64,000 nucleotides of DNA from Chrysomallon squamiferum (taxonomy: Eukaryota; Mollusca; Gastropoda; Neomphalida; Peltospiridae). The translations under genes were made by a program, and so were the position numbers. This document shows, piece after piece, positions 38,707 to 52,174 of the stretch. The notes under the pieces were generated by a model. The model was not told the origin of the DNA, ran no database searches, and saw nothing but the letters and a program-made list of their open reading frames with translations. The stretch lies in the NCBI GenBank assembly GCA_012295275.1, contig CM022673.1, positions 26,880,761-26,944,760 of the forward strand. Reading direction: 5' to 3'. The stretch's first letter is position 1. Each line of letters begins with the position of its first letter.

Positions 38707-39629
38707 CCGAGAGTAGTAACTGCGGCCATATTTTTCATCAGAGGTTAAACACGTTTGTGCTGTATCCGTGGTCGGTCGTGTTATCAATTTCGTAAGTTGT
38801 TCGTATTTTGCTGATTTTATTTCATTGTGGTTTTAATGTTTAATTATGAATTAAGATATTTCACTTTTGGATATGGATCTGATTCAGATTTGTGAAAATG
38901 GTCAAAAACGATTTGACGGCTTATGATTTAGTTGTGTCAACTACTCAATGTGATCTCGTTATTTCCTACGTAGGGTTTATCTTTTGGTCTTAGTATCAAT
39001 TTACTATCTCATTACAAATAGATTTGTTATTATTTGTAGAAGTTAAAGGTTAATAACTATCTGCATCTGATAGCTGTACCGTTTTTACAAGCAAAATCGA
39101 AGGAAATGTATGGAATTGGAAGGTCATTATAATAAAACAAGGTCGTTTGTATAAGTGGCATGTGATTCTTCGAGATTCCTTTGTAACACCTCTAAATATA
39201 ATTAAACACTGTTGTAATATATAACGCTTTTGGCTGTTTATTTCTGTCTTTGTAAGCAACGTGTTAAAACGTGTTAATTTGTACATTTTATTGTAACGGT
39301 GTAAACGTGACAGCAACGGTAACATTTATACAACCGGTTTCACGATGTAAGTCATTATCCTCTTTCGATGTAAAAAATGAAGTAATGTAAAGTACATAAC
39401 GTAAAAAATATATTTTCTGAAAAAAAATGTTAAACCTATTGACAGGATATCCTTTGGCTTCACATCATAAGCTGAAGTTGCAAAATTATTCAAGTGTGAT
39501 TTCAATAGCAGTTAAAATGATTCGTTGAAAATAATACCTTTTCACTGCCCTTGATTAAGTTGCCTTAATTCATACTAAGTGTAGTAAATATATGAGTAAT
39601 TTATGAATTTTGTTGCAGAAGAGTACAAA

Positions 39630-40629
39630 ATGGCAAGCATCCCAGCAGGTGATGTGGAGAAGGGTAAAAAGCTTTTTATCCAGAGGTGTGCTCAGTGTCA
39701 TACGGTAGATAAAGGTGGAAAGCACAAGACTGGACCTAACCTCAGTGGCATGATGGGAAGAAAGACTGGACAAGCTGACGGCTATGTTTACACTGATGCT
39801 AATAAAAATAAAGGTAGCTGATACCAACAGACTAAGTGTATAACATTAAATCATATTAATATACATTGGTAAACTTGAATATATGATGGTGGATATGTTG
39901 ACCATAGCTAATGTGATGTAGTTTATTACGTTTAAAATAACAATTTAAAATAATGAAGTCCTTGGCATGGTGGTAATAATTTTACATACAGATAATTGAT
40001 ACATTGTGACATTACAAATTTATTTAGTTACAACTCATTAGTATTTCAGCTGTACTTGTAAATTCAGTTATTGATGATGAATTAATAATACATTTCATTT
40101 GTAGTTATGAAACTAATGCTTTTTGAAAGGACCATTCTTACTGATTTGTGAGAATAATATATTTAAAATTTGTTAGATGTACCATATACTTTATATCTAA
40201 ACGTATGTCAGAAACGTATACTGTGATAATATATATTCAATTTGCTGGATCCAGTCAACTTTAAAGGAAAATACTTTTTTTTAATTTAATTTTTTTATCA
40301 TTTTAAATTTGATAACATTTGAAATTTGTGTTTAAATTACTATTTTTTATTCACATAACATTTGTTTTAGTTTTTTTTTTTTTTTTAAAGAATAAAAGGG
40401 GGAAAAAAATACGTCCTAAATTGTTGGGAGATGATAAAATTAATTCTTGTGTTGTATTTTATGAATCAATTTGTTTGTTTCAGGAATTACATGGAACAAA
40501 GATACATTGTGGGTTTACCTAGAAAACCCTAAGAAATACATCCCAGGGACAAAGATGATTTTTGCTGGCATGAAGAAGCCACAAGAGAGGGCTGATCTGA
40601 TTGCTTATTTAGAGGAGTCAACAAAATAG
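39630..40629 (+). CDS. Cytochrome c, 109 aa
   Basis: Coding exons 39630-39813 and 40484-40629 join in phase 1 inside a Gly codon (G62), which I recall as the usual animal cytochrome c intron position. A noncoding exon ends at 38791 and splices to 39619. The protein starts [16 protein letters not shown]. The haem-binding CAQCH is at residues 20-24, [16 protein letters not shown] follows, and PGTKM carries the axial ligand M86 (Met80 in horse numbering). It ends [12 protein letters not shown]. It is full length for an animal somatic cytochrome c, with the short N-terminal extension seen in invertebrates. It carries electrons from complex III to complex IV in the mitochondrial intermembrane space and triggers the apoptosome in vertebrates. 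The SG after GPNL fits molluscan sequences. All key residues are intact, so this is the functional copy. Confidence 0.96.
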
Positions 40630-41005
40630 TGGACTGCAGACATCTAGTAATCCTTTTTGCCATTAATTTTTGAATTAACATGTACATAAAGTGTAATGTC
40701 CACAGAAAATACTTTTCACATTAAAGAACATCTTGTGATTTTAAAAACAGTGTAGTGGACTGGTTTGGTTTGAGCGTTGTACCATTTTTTTTAAAATATG
40801 AAAGTATCATGTGAAGTGAATTAGTGGGCTTATTTAATATAGGTTGAAAAAGCATCAATCATATATATTTTTTTTTTTTTTAAACAGTAGGGCTTATTCC
40901 TGGTGAATTGTAAGACCTTTTGAAATGTGAATGACATTGTAATATACTTTTACAGTAAGATAAAAAAAAAATAGAAAAGAAAAAAAAACAAATGATAAAA
41001 ATAAA

Positions 41006-43254
41006 CAGATTTTAAATTTGTTTTCTTTGTCTTATTTGTTTTGTATTGGGAGAGTAATTTTCAGTATTGTTTGTTGGACAAGGTGTTTTAACACACTGTG
41101 CACAACATAAACACAATGTTTAACTTCCATGCAATGAAAATTAATTTTTACATATACTAGGAAGTGCTTAATATTGCATTTCCCTTTATATTTTGTCACA
41201 GTTATGTTAATTATAACTTTGTATCATTAATAGAGCAATTGAAAAACAATACACTAATTTTTTAGAAAAGTGATTCTGGATTAACATGCTAAATAGCATT
41301 TATAAATGAAGCTGTGAACATTCTGTTTTGTGGATAATCATCTGGTGTTCACACCAGTTGATACAATATATGTTAATATGTAATAAAATCACATTACCTT
41401 TAGTAAATATATTGGACCCCTTCATGCTTAAATCTCTTGCAAAAAACGGATATAAGAAGCTGACATCTGCAAATAAACATTTGGTTACTTAGTGGTTAGT
41501 TAAGTACTGCTTGCAAAATGTTAATTTAAATGGCACAATTTAATAACATTATTTTCAACTTGGATTCAAAATTTATCATGGTCTACATGAGTGGGATAAG
41601 TAAATTAAGGCATTAAATGGTAAGATTTCATTTTGCAAACAGTGAATGACATTTGAGAATTTAATATTTTCTATCAGTTACAGTAGAATAGTTTACTCAA
41701 CTTTCTCGGTCTGTTTTTATCTAAATAATGTAATCTGATTTAAAAAAAACAAAAAACCATAAAGGGTTCACTATTTCTTTTGGAATTGACAGTATGAACC
41801 TATTTAATAGGTTGTTACTTTTATTTTTGGAGCCAAAATGTGACAAATGAGCCACACTTTTGATCTAATTAATTTTCACACTCCACAATGACAAAACATA
41901 TAACTGGTAGCTGGCTGCAGCTCATTGATTATAATATGGGGCTAAGGTTGATGGATTGCAGTAACCAGTCTCCACAGCCCTTTCACACTGCCTTTTCAAA
42001 ATAGATGGTGATAAAAAAAAAAAAAAAAACAGAATACAAAAAAGTCATGGATGCTGCCTTGCAGATAAAAAAAAATGCTGATTAAGCTCAAATATCAGGA
42101 GAGCTCATGCTTAATATTACAGATCAAAATTAGTTTATTATTTCATTTATCAAATATAAACACTGATTATCATTTGTCAAATACTGTCCAAAATACTCGA
42201 AATTAATTAATTTTAGATTACTTCGTAGCATGATATACATTTTAATACAGCATGTTGTAAGTTGCTATGATTTCAGTTAGCATGATACAACTCCATGACT
42301 CGTATTTTTATATACCATGAAAAGGAAAAAATACATTATAACCTTTGATAAATGAGTGAGGACAACTGATAAAAAAATAACATCACACAATCCTATATTC
42401 AAACCTTATCAATGAGCTACAATCATTTGACTAATAAATGACAAAGAGTAAAGCTGTCTCATAACTATTACAGTTACTGCTAATGGCTTGTAATTAAACA
42501 AATGTTAAACAACACTATGACAACTCTATTCATGAAGCATTCCAGCTGTAAAATTATTAGAACTTAAAGTATTATTATGGAACTTATACTGTATATTGCA
42601 TGATAATTATCAGTTTAATCATTTAATTTTGACAGATGTTAACTCTTGGTTTTGCTATGTTCCATTTAGCAATATGATAATTTAATTTTGCTCTGTGAAG
42701 ATTTATTTTCTTTTTTGGATAAATGAATGGATGCATTAAAATTAAAAAGTACTTACATAACATTATCTTCATATTTCACATGAAACTGACACTAGTAATT
42801 CGCAATGCTGAATTCAATTTGAACAAGATTAACAGAAACAGATACACTGAATTATTAGTTCCTTTTTCCGAAGTACTGAATTTATTATCTCCAGTACTAT
42901 CCATTTTAACATGTCATAAGTACTAACATTTTCGATCAGGCAGAGGTAGTTTTTTTCTTGTTTTTTTTTGTTTTTTGTTTTGTTTTTGTTCTTCATGTAA
43001 CAGTTCACTATAATTTATCCTAACTTAAATTATAAATAAATAAATAATAAAAACAAATACATGGGTTGGTCATGTTAGATCTAAAATATGTTTCTCAAAT
43101 AATAATGATATATATATATAAAATTGGTCCTTTTGTTTACAGTCGTTTGCTTCAGACGAGAAAGAGAAAGAAAGAATGAAAATGTTTGATTTATCAAAAA
43201 ATAAATACATAAATAAATTTAGTTGACCGATATGTTTAAAAGCCTTGCGTCATC
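41006..43254. other. Spacer between the cytochrome c copies
   Basis: AT-rich, no gene seen on either strand. No long microsatellite apart from short A and T tracts. Confidence 0.55.
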
Positions 43255-43589
43255 TTTGTAGTTACTGTCAATCGTAACTGGTAGACGTGCTACTACCGGC
43301 ACAGCGTTCTTTCAATTTCATCATACTTCTTGATATTCATTATTGAAGCCGGTGCTTCCAAAGGTACAGGTCCAAAAGTAAAATAGGTAATACAGTAATC
43401 ACTCTGTCAGTCTTTTTATGTTGTTTTAAATATACTTTTTAACAGTTTATAACATAACAATGGTTGGTATCGTTCAAAAAAACCAACAATCGGTTAAATG
43501 TAAAATTTAGCTGAAAATAATATTATTCGAGTATTTCACCAATCTTTAAACCTCTTTATCAACAATGAACAGTTCCCGTGACCTCTAAG

Positions 43590-43597
43590 TGACGTCA
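43590..43597 (+). promoter_or_regulatory. CRE/ATF site, cytochrome c copy 2
   Basis: TGACGTCA in AAGTGACGTCACG at the position matching copy 1. The surrounding promoter has diverged but this octamer and its AAG/C flanks are unchanged. Confidence 0.65.
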
Positions 43598-45070
43598 CGA
43601 ACTGTAGTAACTGCAGCCATAATTTTCATCAGACGATAAACACGTTTCCACAGTAATCGTGGTCGGTCGTGTAAGCAGTCACTGTTGTAAGTTACTTTAT
43701 AAATTTTTCTTTTCTTTTTCATTTTGTTTTGTATTGAATTTTTTAACGTCAGTTAATTTTAATCATTAATCAGAATAGATTAGTATAAATAAATACGTAA
43801 ATAAATGACTAAAATAGTTTTGTAAAAACGATCAGCGCACGTTTATCAATATCTTTTCCGAAATTATTTACATCTTACACATTGAACAAAATTTAATGGA
43901 TTCAGCATTGTCATTCACATTCAGTTGAATGGTTTCTTCTCTTTTTTTTTGTTCTCTTCTCTCTCTCTTTTTTTAATTCGTAATAATAAGCTGACAGATT
44001 TTGCAACATCCAAAAAAAAAAAAAATAATAATAATAATAATAATAATCATAAAACGTTTCATTTCGTTAAAGAATTATTATGACTATATTTACAAAATTA
44101 CCTATGGGTCCTTTTGTTTTAACTGGTATTATCAGTCCATAAATCCTTTAATACTTTATGTATTTTTCACAATATAGTGAATATTGTCTTCCACTGAAAT
44201 TGTTTACCTGTCGTCTGCTGACAATTAAGGGGCCGCAACTCTAATATAAATGTCACGTTCGGCTAAATGAAGAATCGCGTTAAATTTTGTTTACCGTTTC
44301 TCCTTATTCATTTTTTAATACTTATTCCTTAATTATTAGATTCATAACCAGTTTATTTTTAATATCATTTTAAAGCAACTGGCTTTCAATTAAAACAAAC
44401 AAAAAATTACATTCCATTGTCTGTTTTATATATTTACATGATACTAGGCCTACATAGTCCTAAATTCTGCATTATTTTGTAATGGTTATGATTAAAAAAT
44501 GTATATATATGTTAATTAGAATATAAATTTTAAGCAAAATTTTTATACATTTAAACATATTAAAAATGTTATTTCTCTGCTAATGATTATTGTATTATTA
44601 TTTTATCAGATCTGTTATCAGCTCTGAAACCTTAAAATAAATAAAGAACTATTTTTAAAAATTAAAAAGCATTTGTTATATATTAGAAGAACAAAATGAA
44701 AGGAACTTATATAACAAGTTCTTTTTATTTTATTTCCATTTTACTATATGTTTTTTTTGTTTTTTTTGTTTTTTTTTGTTTTTAGGAACCTTGATCTTTC
44801 ATTTTATTATAAAGTATAATATGGATACTAAAATTAAAATCATAAACTTTCTGATTTTATTAATAAAAAGTAATTAATTTGGTTACTGGAGATTACATTT
44901 AATTCTGTTAATGCAAATTAAAACAATAATTAAACAAATCTAATACAGAAGGCGAAATTTGGTTTTCTGAATACAGATTCTGTTACCAATGGGTTACATT
45001 GACATTTAATTAATTTTCTGAATATTAATTATGAAAATAATTTATAAACTTCGTTACAGAGTTGGACAAA

Positions 45071-45278
45071 ATGACAGATATCCCAGCAGGTGATTTTGAA
45101 AAGGGTAAAAAAATCTTTATTCTCCGATGTGTTCACTGTCACACTGTGGAGAAAGGAGAAAACACAAACAAGGACCATGTCTGAATGGCTTCATAGGAAG
45201 GAAGACTGGACAAGCACCAGGATTTCCTTACACAGATGCAAATAAAAACAAAGGTAATGCATTAATCAAGTAATGTCA

Positions 45279-45312
<34 letters not shown>

Positions 45313-45793
45313 ATAATAATAATAATAGAAAAATAACAAATTGTAGCATAATAAGTTCTTATGTAGATGTATCACAAACAAAAATAGTTTTATCTGGAAG
45401 GGTCTGAATTGTTTATGGTCAGTGAATAATCAGGAATAAATATAAACAGTGTAAAAGTGCATGCCATTTTATTATTAAGGAAAATTTACTGCTAATTTAA
45501 TATAAATTAAATTACTCCTTGGTTTTTATGTTTATGCATTATAATGAAATAATATAAAAAAATAGTTTATGTTTGTGTGAAATAAAAGAGATGATGATTC
45601 AGTCTATTACATCAGTGGGCAAAGGGATGATAAAAACAACACTAGGGTCAGTCTTTGATCCCATTACAGCTGACTTGTCAAAATCTGTGATGTTTTTTTC
45701 ATGTCTTGTCTTGGGTCAAATAAATATTTATTGTTGCTGAAAAAACAAATAACTAAATAAAATTAAAAAGAAATAAAAGAATAACTAACTATC

Positions 45794-45824
<31 letters not shown>

Positions 45825-46270
45825 ATAGTTGCATGCAGGAAACAGGTTTCTCTCATCTGAACAGTCCATTGTTGTCTGAATTTTGGAATCATGTATCAAA
45901 TGTGTTAATGAGAACAGTTAAGTAAAAAAAATTGTCCTTTTTTCTTTATTGGTCAAATATGTGTTAATAAAGTTTTTTTTTTTTTTTCATTTATTTATTA
46001 TTCTTTTTTATTGAAGATATATGGGCTGTTTCATCATGTTTAAATTAACATGGTAGATGAAGAAATACTGGTTACATGTAAATAAGGTCGTTAACTCCTC
46101 AAAGTGTTGTAGTAATTTCTAACCTAGATTAGGCACAAAAAGAAAAAGAGTACAGATATGTTATATTTACAACCTACCATCTTAAATATAAAAAATCGGT
46201 TTTTGTTTTCACATAAAACAAAGTGTACACAAAAGTGTGTATATATATTTATTTTAAATTTTATAAGTAG

Positions 46271-46302
<32 letters not shown>

Positions 46303-46616
46303 TTCCTTAAAAATAAACTATTTGGGTTCTTTTTATGGTTTATTCCCATGGATGTAGACTACAAAATAGTTGGAACATAACTAAGATTGTTGGAATAATC
46401 TTTATTGTTTTGTTGCTTAATATAAATTCATAAGCATGTTAAATTTTATCTTTTTCTTTGTTTATTTCAGGAATTACATGGAGCAAAGAAACACTGTGGG
46501 TTTACCTAGAAAACCCTAAGAAATACATCCCAGGCACAAGCATGATTTTTGCTGGCTTAAAGAAATCACAGGACAGAGCAAATCTGATTGCTTATCTTGA
46601 GGAAGCCACGAAATAG
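45071..46616 (+). pseudogene. Second cytochrome c copy with a frameshift
   Basis: Coding exons correspond to 45071-45253 (183 nt) and 46471-46616 (146 nt). The first is exactly 1 nt shorter than the intact paralogue. The frame reads [16 protein letters not shown], the haem motif CVHCH and TVEKG. A base is then missing in the GGAGAAAACAC stretch (about 45156-45163), leading to a TGA at 45182-45184 after 37 codons. Past the break the original frame is open again ([18 protein letters not shown]), and exon 2 is fully open ([20 protein letters not shown] then GTSM). The residue before the axial Met is Ser instead of the usual Lys79, and GPNL has become GPCL. Splice sites are intact. It is either a young pseudogene or an assembly indel in a functional paralogue; the deletion call rests on one base. 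Confidence 0.75.
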
Positions 46617-48653
46617 TCGACTGAACATTGTCTGTGAATAATTAGTGATCCTCATTGTTTTTAAGTTTTTAAAGTTAATATATACTTAATTAAAGTATCT
46701 TTGTGACTTCATTTTATAGAGACACATCTTATACAAAAACATTGTGGATGTTCCTTTTAACAGCAGGTTTTTTGATGTTTTTCTTACTCATTTAGTGCGT
46801 GCAAGCATACTGTAAACTGATTTAGATGGCTTATTAAAACATGTTGACAAATTTATGCATTTTTTATTTATTTTATTCTTTTCATAAATGACTGTACCAG
46901 GTGAATTGTGAATTATTCAGTCTTTTGAAATACATTATATATTTTTAAAAAACTAATAAAAATAAAACTGTAAATAGTGTTTTTGTTTTTCTTTACTATA
47001 CAGAATAATTCAGAAGTGACTAATCAGAAATATTAAAAACATTAAAAAGTTTCTTCATTTTAGAAAGAAGGATCTTAAAAATGTATCTTAAAACTTGTGT
47101 ACAAATGGTCATCATGCACAATAGAAATTAATGAAACATTTCCCAATAATTTTCTTGTAATGTTGAATCTTTTTTTTTTTCAGTAATAAAGTATATAACA
47201 AGATTATTTCTGAATGCTGTCATTTTTACTTTGTTATGATATCAGTTTTACTTTTAGTAAAAGTCTTACTGTCACATAATTTATTTATTTATTTATTTAT
47301 TTTACAAAGAAATTGAGTAAATCACTGTGACATTGCTGAATCTTCAGTCTGCCCATGGTTTTTTAATTTTTACATGATAACAATCATGAAGAAAAAGAAA
47401 ATGATGTCTGCTCCATACTTAGAAGATTTTTATTTTATTGTCACATTTTTTTTTATCACCAAATATTCTTTAATTAAAATAATTTTATTTAAGAATACTT
47501 GGAATAAAATGCATATAGACAGTTTGATGGAAGCTATAGTCTTTTTCATCTTTCTCTTTTGATTACATTATTTAAATTATTACAATTAAGACTTCATTAA
47601 AAAAAAATAACTTAAAAGTTATCCAGACATCAGTTTTGTATAAGAAATATAAATAAAAAAATATTTGTGGATTTTTAAGCAAACAAACATTTAAAGTAAC
47701 TCTATAGGTAGAGTGCACTGTATCATTTATTATTACTATGTTCATTCATTAAAAATATATTTTTTAAAACATAAAATTGATAGTAAAAACAATGCATGGA
47801 ATGTATTTTGTTATTTCAAGCATAATGAAGACCAACTTTCTTATGAGCTACTTTATTTTTAGGAAATGATTATGTTCACTATCCTTTTCTAAATACTTAC
47901 AGAAATTTCTTCACATATTCCCAAAATTTTGTATTTATTTTTAATATAATGTTCCTGACAAGAATTCATTTACATATTAAACCTGACTCAGTCTGAAATA
48001 ACGTTTTAGCATCACTTTTAATTCAATTTATATACTCATAATAATTTCTTTTAATTACATCTTATGCATCATTTCATGCAATATTCTTGTTATCAAATTA
48101 TTCTGTGTTAGATTAGTCGTTTTTGTATTTTTAAAGTTCAGTTGGATATTTTATACAGAGATAAAAAAAAAATAATAAAAGAAGCTTATAATAAAAGGGG
48201 AGATTATTACTGTTTGCTTCCCATGCATAAAGTAGAGTGAGCAAAATGAAAAGACAGCATGAGCCTGCGAATGATTTGTTTGAACTAAACTGGACTGAGC
48301 TGAACTAGAATGAACGAAATAAAAAGTAATAAAATGGACATAAAAAAAAAAAAAAAAAAAAAATGAAACTTGGTTGTTTTATGATTTATTTCTTTGATAT
48401 CTGATATTTGATTTTTTTAATTGGCACCAGGCTATTTCCAACAGATGTGTTGAAATTAAAATAAAATTAGAAAATTCAGAAATTCTTTTTCTTTTTTCTT
48501 TTATTAATTTTTTTTATTATTATTTTTTTTTAAATGGAATAGGATCATTATTTTATTTTTCAGATTACTGCTGTATAAAGATTTTTCCAAAAATAAAAAA
48601 TTAATAATTTTTATTTTTATTTTCAGATAAAAGGCTGTGCATAAATCATCATA

Positions 48654-48656
<3 letters not shown>

Positions 48657-48706
<50 letters not shown>
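48657..48706. repeat. Poly-A tract
   Basis: About 50 uninterrupted A. No obvious retrogene precedes it, so I do not call it a processed copy. Confidence 0.9.
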
Positions 48707-48708
<2 letters not shown>

Positions 48709-49772
48709 AGCGCATACATAAAAATAGGTATACATTTTTAAGATCAGTTCTGTTTAAAAAATGTTAGTCATTCTTTTTATTTTAATTTAATTTTTTAAAA
48801 AAAAAAAAAAACCTGCTGATTTAAATATTAGTTCTTTATTTTTTTTTCTGTTACTTTTGTACAATTTATACCGCTTTTTCAGGATCTTTTCCTCAAACTC
48901 TTTGATAAATCAGTTTCAAAGGCGATACTGCGTAAAAATTTTTAAAAACAAAACAAAATCTTTAGAATTACAGTTCAGGTATTAAACGTGTATAATATAT
49001 ATATATATATATAAATTAATACGTCTGTTTATCACTTTTATTTTAGCCACCATGTTTCAGTATGACCCTGATTTGTAGATACATTACACTAAAGAATAAC
49101 TGATGATGAAAGAAAGAATAATTTAATGGATGTACTTACAATACAGCGTGCTTTTTGCATGCATAGATTAACTAATATTACGAGAGATAAAACTTTCTAA
49201 TGCTGCTTTTATCAGTTAATATAAAAAATTTATTTTTTATTTGTATCTGCCCATAGACAAGAAATAACAAAGAACAACTTTTATCATTCTTCCCATTGGA
49301 ACTGGCTGGAACTTGAGAATGCATAATGGACATTACGAAGAATCGATCCTGTGACATGTATACTTTAATTTGTTTTCTAAAGGCCTTGATTGCGCGAGAC
49401 ATAGTGAAATTACTGGTTTCCATCAGTTCAGCTTCCGAATACGAATCCTAAATGGAGACGCATACAGAAACAGTTCATAACAGTTAGCTCTTCAAAATAA
49501 CAGTAGCCTTGTTTGTAATCAAAACCAAAATTTTTTGTTTTTTTTCGCTTGGTGCTGTCTGTACAATTATGAGCACATTTGGTTTACTTTACAGTAATTT
49601 ATTATTATTATTATTTTTTTTTTTTTTTTTTGAGGTGCAAGTCCTTTTTAATTAGAAAATCACTAAATGGATATCCAAGCTCTTTGATAGTGAAGAGTTC
49701 AGTAAGTGATGCTACTTACATAAATTAAAAGATTTTACGATCAGAAATACTCATATCACGGGTCTTAGATTT

Positions 49773-49776
<4 letters not shown>

Positions 49777-49846
<70 letters not shown>
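49777..49846. repeat. (AG)n microsatellite
   Basis: AG array followed by GGAGAGGGGAGGGAGGGAG. Shorter AG runs and a partial repeat of the flank (TTATTAACAAAATCCATAAT) recur at about 49897-50036, a small local duplication. Confidence 0.9.
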
Positions 49847-49851
<5 letters not shown>

Positions 49852-50119
49852 GGGAGGGAGGGAGAAAAGACAAGAGAGACTCAATGAATTAAAATGGTTA
49901 TTAACAAAATCCATAATAAATATTAACAGAGAGAGAGTAATATGTATATCTGTCAGAGAGAGAGAGAGAGGAGTGTTTCTGAGAGGCTAAAATACAAGAC
50001 TACTGGTTATTAACAAAATCCATAATAAATATTAACATACCCAGGTAATATGTATATCTGTCAATGCGTATTTGGGGTGTGTTTGTAAATACATACATAC
50101 ATAGAACTATATATATATA

Positions 50120-50640
50120 TTATGTAGTGTGTGTATGTAGTATGTATCTGTATGTATGTGTGTCTGTGTGTGTGTGTATGTCTGTGTGTATATATGTGTG
50201 TGTCTCTGTGAATGTGTGTGTATGTATGTGTGTGTGTGTGTGTGTGTATGTATGTGTATGTGTGTGTGTGTGTGTGTGTGTGTCTGTGTGTGTCTGTGTG
50301 TCTCTGTGAATGTGTGTGTACCTGTGTGTGTATCTGTGTGTGTATCTGTGTGTCTCTGTGAATGTGTGTGTATGTATGTGTGTGTGCCTGTGTGTGTGTG
50401 TGTGTGTATGTTTGTATGTGTGTGTGTCTGTGTATGTATGTGTGTGTGTGTGTGTTTGTGTTTGTATGTGTCTGTGTGTATGTTTGTGTTTGTATGTGTC
50501 TGTGTGTATGTGTTTGTGTATGTGTGTCTCTGTGAATGTGTGTGGATGTATGTGTGTGTGTCTGTGTGTATGTATGTTTCTGTGTGTGTGTGTGTGTTTG
50601 TGTGTGTGTGTCTGTGTGTGTGTGTGACTATACACAAAAT
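50120..50640. repeat. TG-rich variable minisatellite
   Basis: More than 500 bp of TG with interspersed TATG, TCTG and TTTG, organised in longer units marked by CTCTGTGAATGTGTGTG (near 50203, 50301, 50353 and 50528). Long open frames here on both strands are repeat translations. Confidence 0.95.
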
Positions 50641-51104
50641 GCAGCACTACTACTGCGAACTGAAGTGAGTCACTTGATGAGATGTCTGTCAGTGAAAACG
50701 AACGCCGAGTTGAACAGGTGTTTTTGTACACCGCTGTAGATAGACGTTTCCCTTCACGCCTCTATCCTTAATTTCTGTCACTTCAAAGGGAAAACTTCGT
50801 TTTGAAAATATCTTAAAATGTAGCTAATGGACGTTCCCGAGGTTAGCAAGCACAAATGAAGCAAATAAACACAAATGACTTTCCCATCAAGAGAAACCCA
50901 TCGCTGTCTGGAACAGAAGAAAAATCGATTTCGCTATCCAATAATTGACACCTCTGTGATTAGGCCGCAGAAGACGCCCTAGCAGACGAAATGTTTAATT
51001 ATGGCGCTCGAGCAAGCACCTGGTGCCAGACGTAGAAATCAAGGAAAGAAATAATGTAATTGTTTGACGTCGTCCTAACTGGATGTGAGAGATTTTTTAA
51101 TTTT

Positions 51105-51141
<37 letters not shown>

Positions 51142-51246
51142 AAACACAAATTAAAATCGAAAATGTCAAAAACATTATTAACAGAGTGAGAAAAGTTGTT
51201 AGTGTTAACATTCATTCTTGCGTGAAACAGTTTTTATTTATTTTTG

Positions 51247-51250
<4 letters not shown>

Positions 51251-51340
<90 letters not shown>
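51251..51340. repeat. (AG)n microsatellite
   Basis: AG array of about 90 bp. Confidence 0.95.
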
Positions 51341-51344
<4 letters not shown>

Positions 51345-51524
51345 AAAAAACAAAACAAAAAAACAACAACACAACAACTAATAACTTAATTTTCTCCTTG
51401 GGTGAACCAGTTTTTCACAAAGCATTCAATAAATGTTATTTGATTCCTGGTTTTTTTTTTTCTTTCTTTCTTTTTGTCGAGATTTCTAGAAAACTTAATC
51501 AGGATAAATTACTTCTAAGACATC

Positions 51525-51564
<40 letters not shown>

Positions 51565-52138
51565 TTTTTTTTTTTTTTTTTTTTTATTATTATTATTATT
51601 TATATTGCTGCTGCTGTTGTTGTTGTTGTTGTTAAAGCACTCAAATTCTAGAACAGCTATATCTAGAAATTAAATTACTGAGAAGCGTACAATAAATCTA
51701 TTTTGTCAAAAATTCAACAGAAAACTTATTTTTCAGTCTAAATTATATCCAGCTGACACACAGTAATCGGAAATGCAAGAGTCTATGAATTTTTGCTATA
51801 ACAGCAACCAGACCTTTTGTAGAATAACATTTTATAAAAAGTAATCAGCAACAAGAATATTAAAATATTAGAATTTGTTGCATCTTTAAACTTTGTTTTA
51901 CACTAAAACACCAAACGTCTCTTATATATATATATATATATATCCATTGATAACGAAAATTCTTTCCTTATTTTTTTTAAGGTTCAGTAAAACAATAAGT
52001 CCTTTGCTTCGAGTAAACATGGAGCCAATACAACAACTTCAGTTATATTAAAATTTACAAAATGTGAAACATATTAAAGATTTCGCCATATTTCAAGTTG
52101 AAATCAGAAGTTAAACATCTTTAAATCTAACTAGATAT

Positions 52139-52174
<36 letters not shown>

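Larger units (their letters stand above)
38380..41005 (+). repeat. Tandem duplication unit 1 (cytochrome c locus)
   Basis: Promoter, noncoding exon, both coding exons and 3' UTR all have counterparts in the same order at about 43255-46960. Upstream matches include TTTCATCATACTT, GATATT, and ATTGAAGCCG. Downstream matches include GGTGAATTGT and TTTTGAAAT before the poly-A signals (41000-41005 and 46955-46960). Introns have diverged heavily. Confidence 0.8.
43255..46960 (+). repeat. Tandem duplication unit 2 (cytochrome c locus)
   Basis: Partner of 38380-41005. It includes the conserved promoter segment (about 43300-43686), the noncoding exon ending at 43686, the damaged exon 45060-45253, exon 46471-46616 and the 3' UTR. 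Confidence 0.8.

Noticed and set aside
39050-39325. A 91-codon minus-strand ORF in the first intron of cytochrome c.
   Set aside because: No recognisable domain, signal peptide or splice support, and no counterpart in the duplicated intron.
49141-49165. Short minus-strand ATG exon before a GTAAGT donor (25 nt).
   Set aside because: Wrong length and not hydrophobic compared with the 34-nt family exon, and no matching second exon downstream.
50107-50731. Long overlapping ORFs of His-Thr and Cys-Val on both strands.
   Set aside because: They are translations of a TG/CA minisatellite that is open in several frames. No start context, splice signal or non-repeat coding sequence.
51600-51635. CTG/TTG run considered as another poly-Cys or Leu exon.
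   Set aside because: No upstream 34-nt exon, signal peptide or splice sites; it is the edge of an ATT-type microsatellite.
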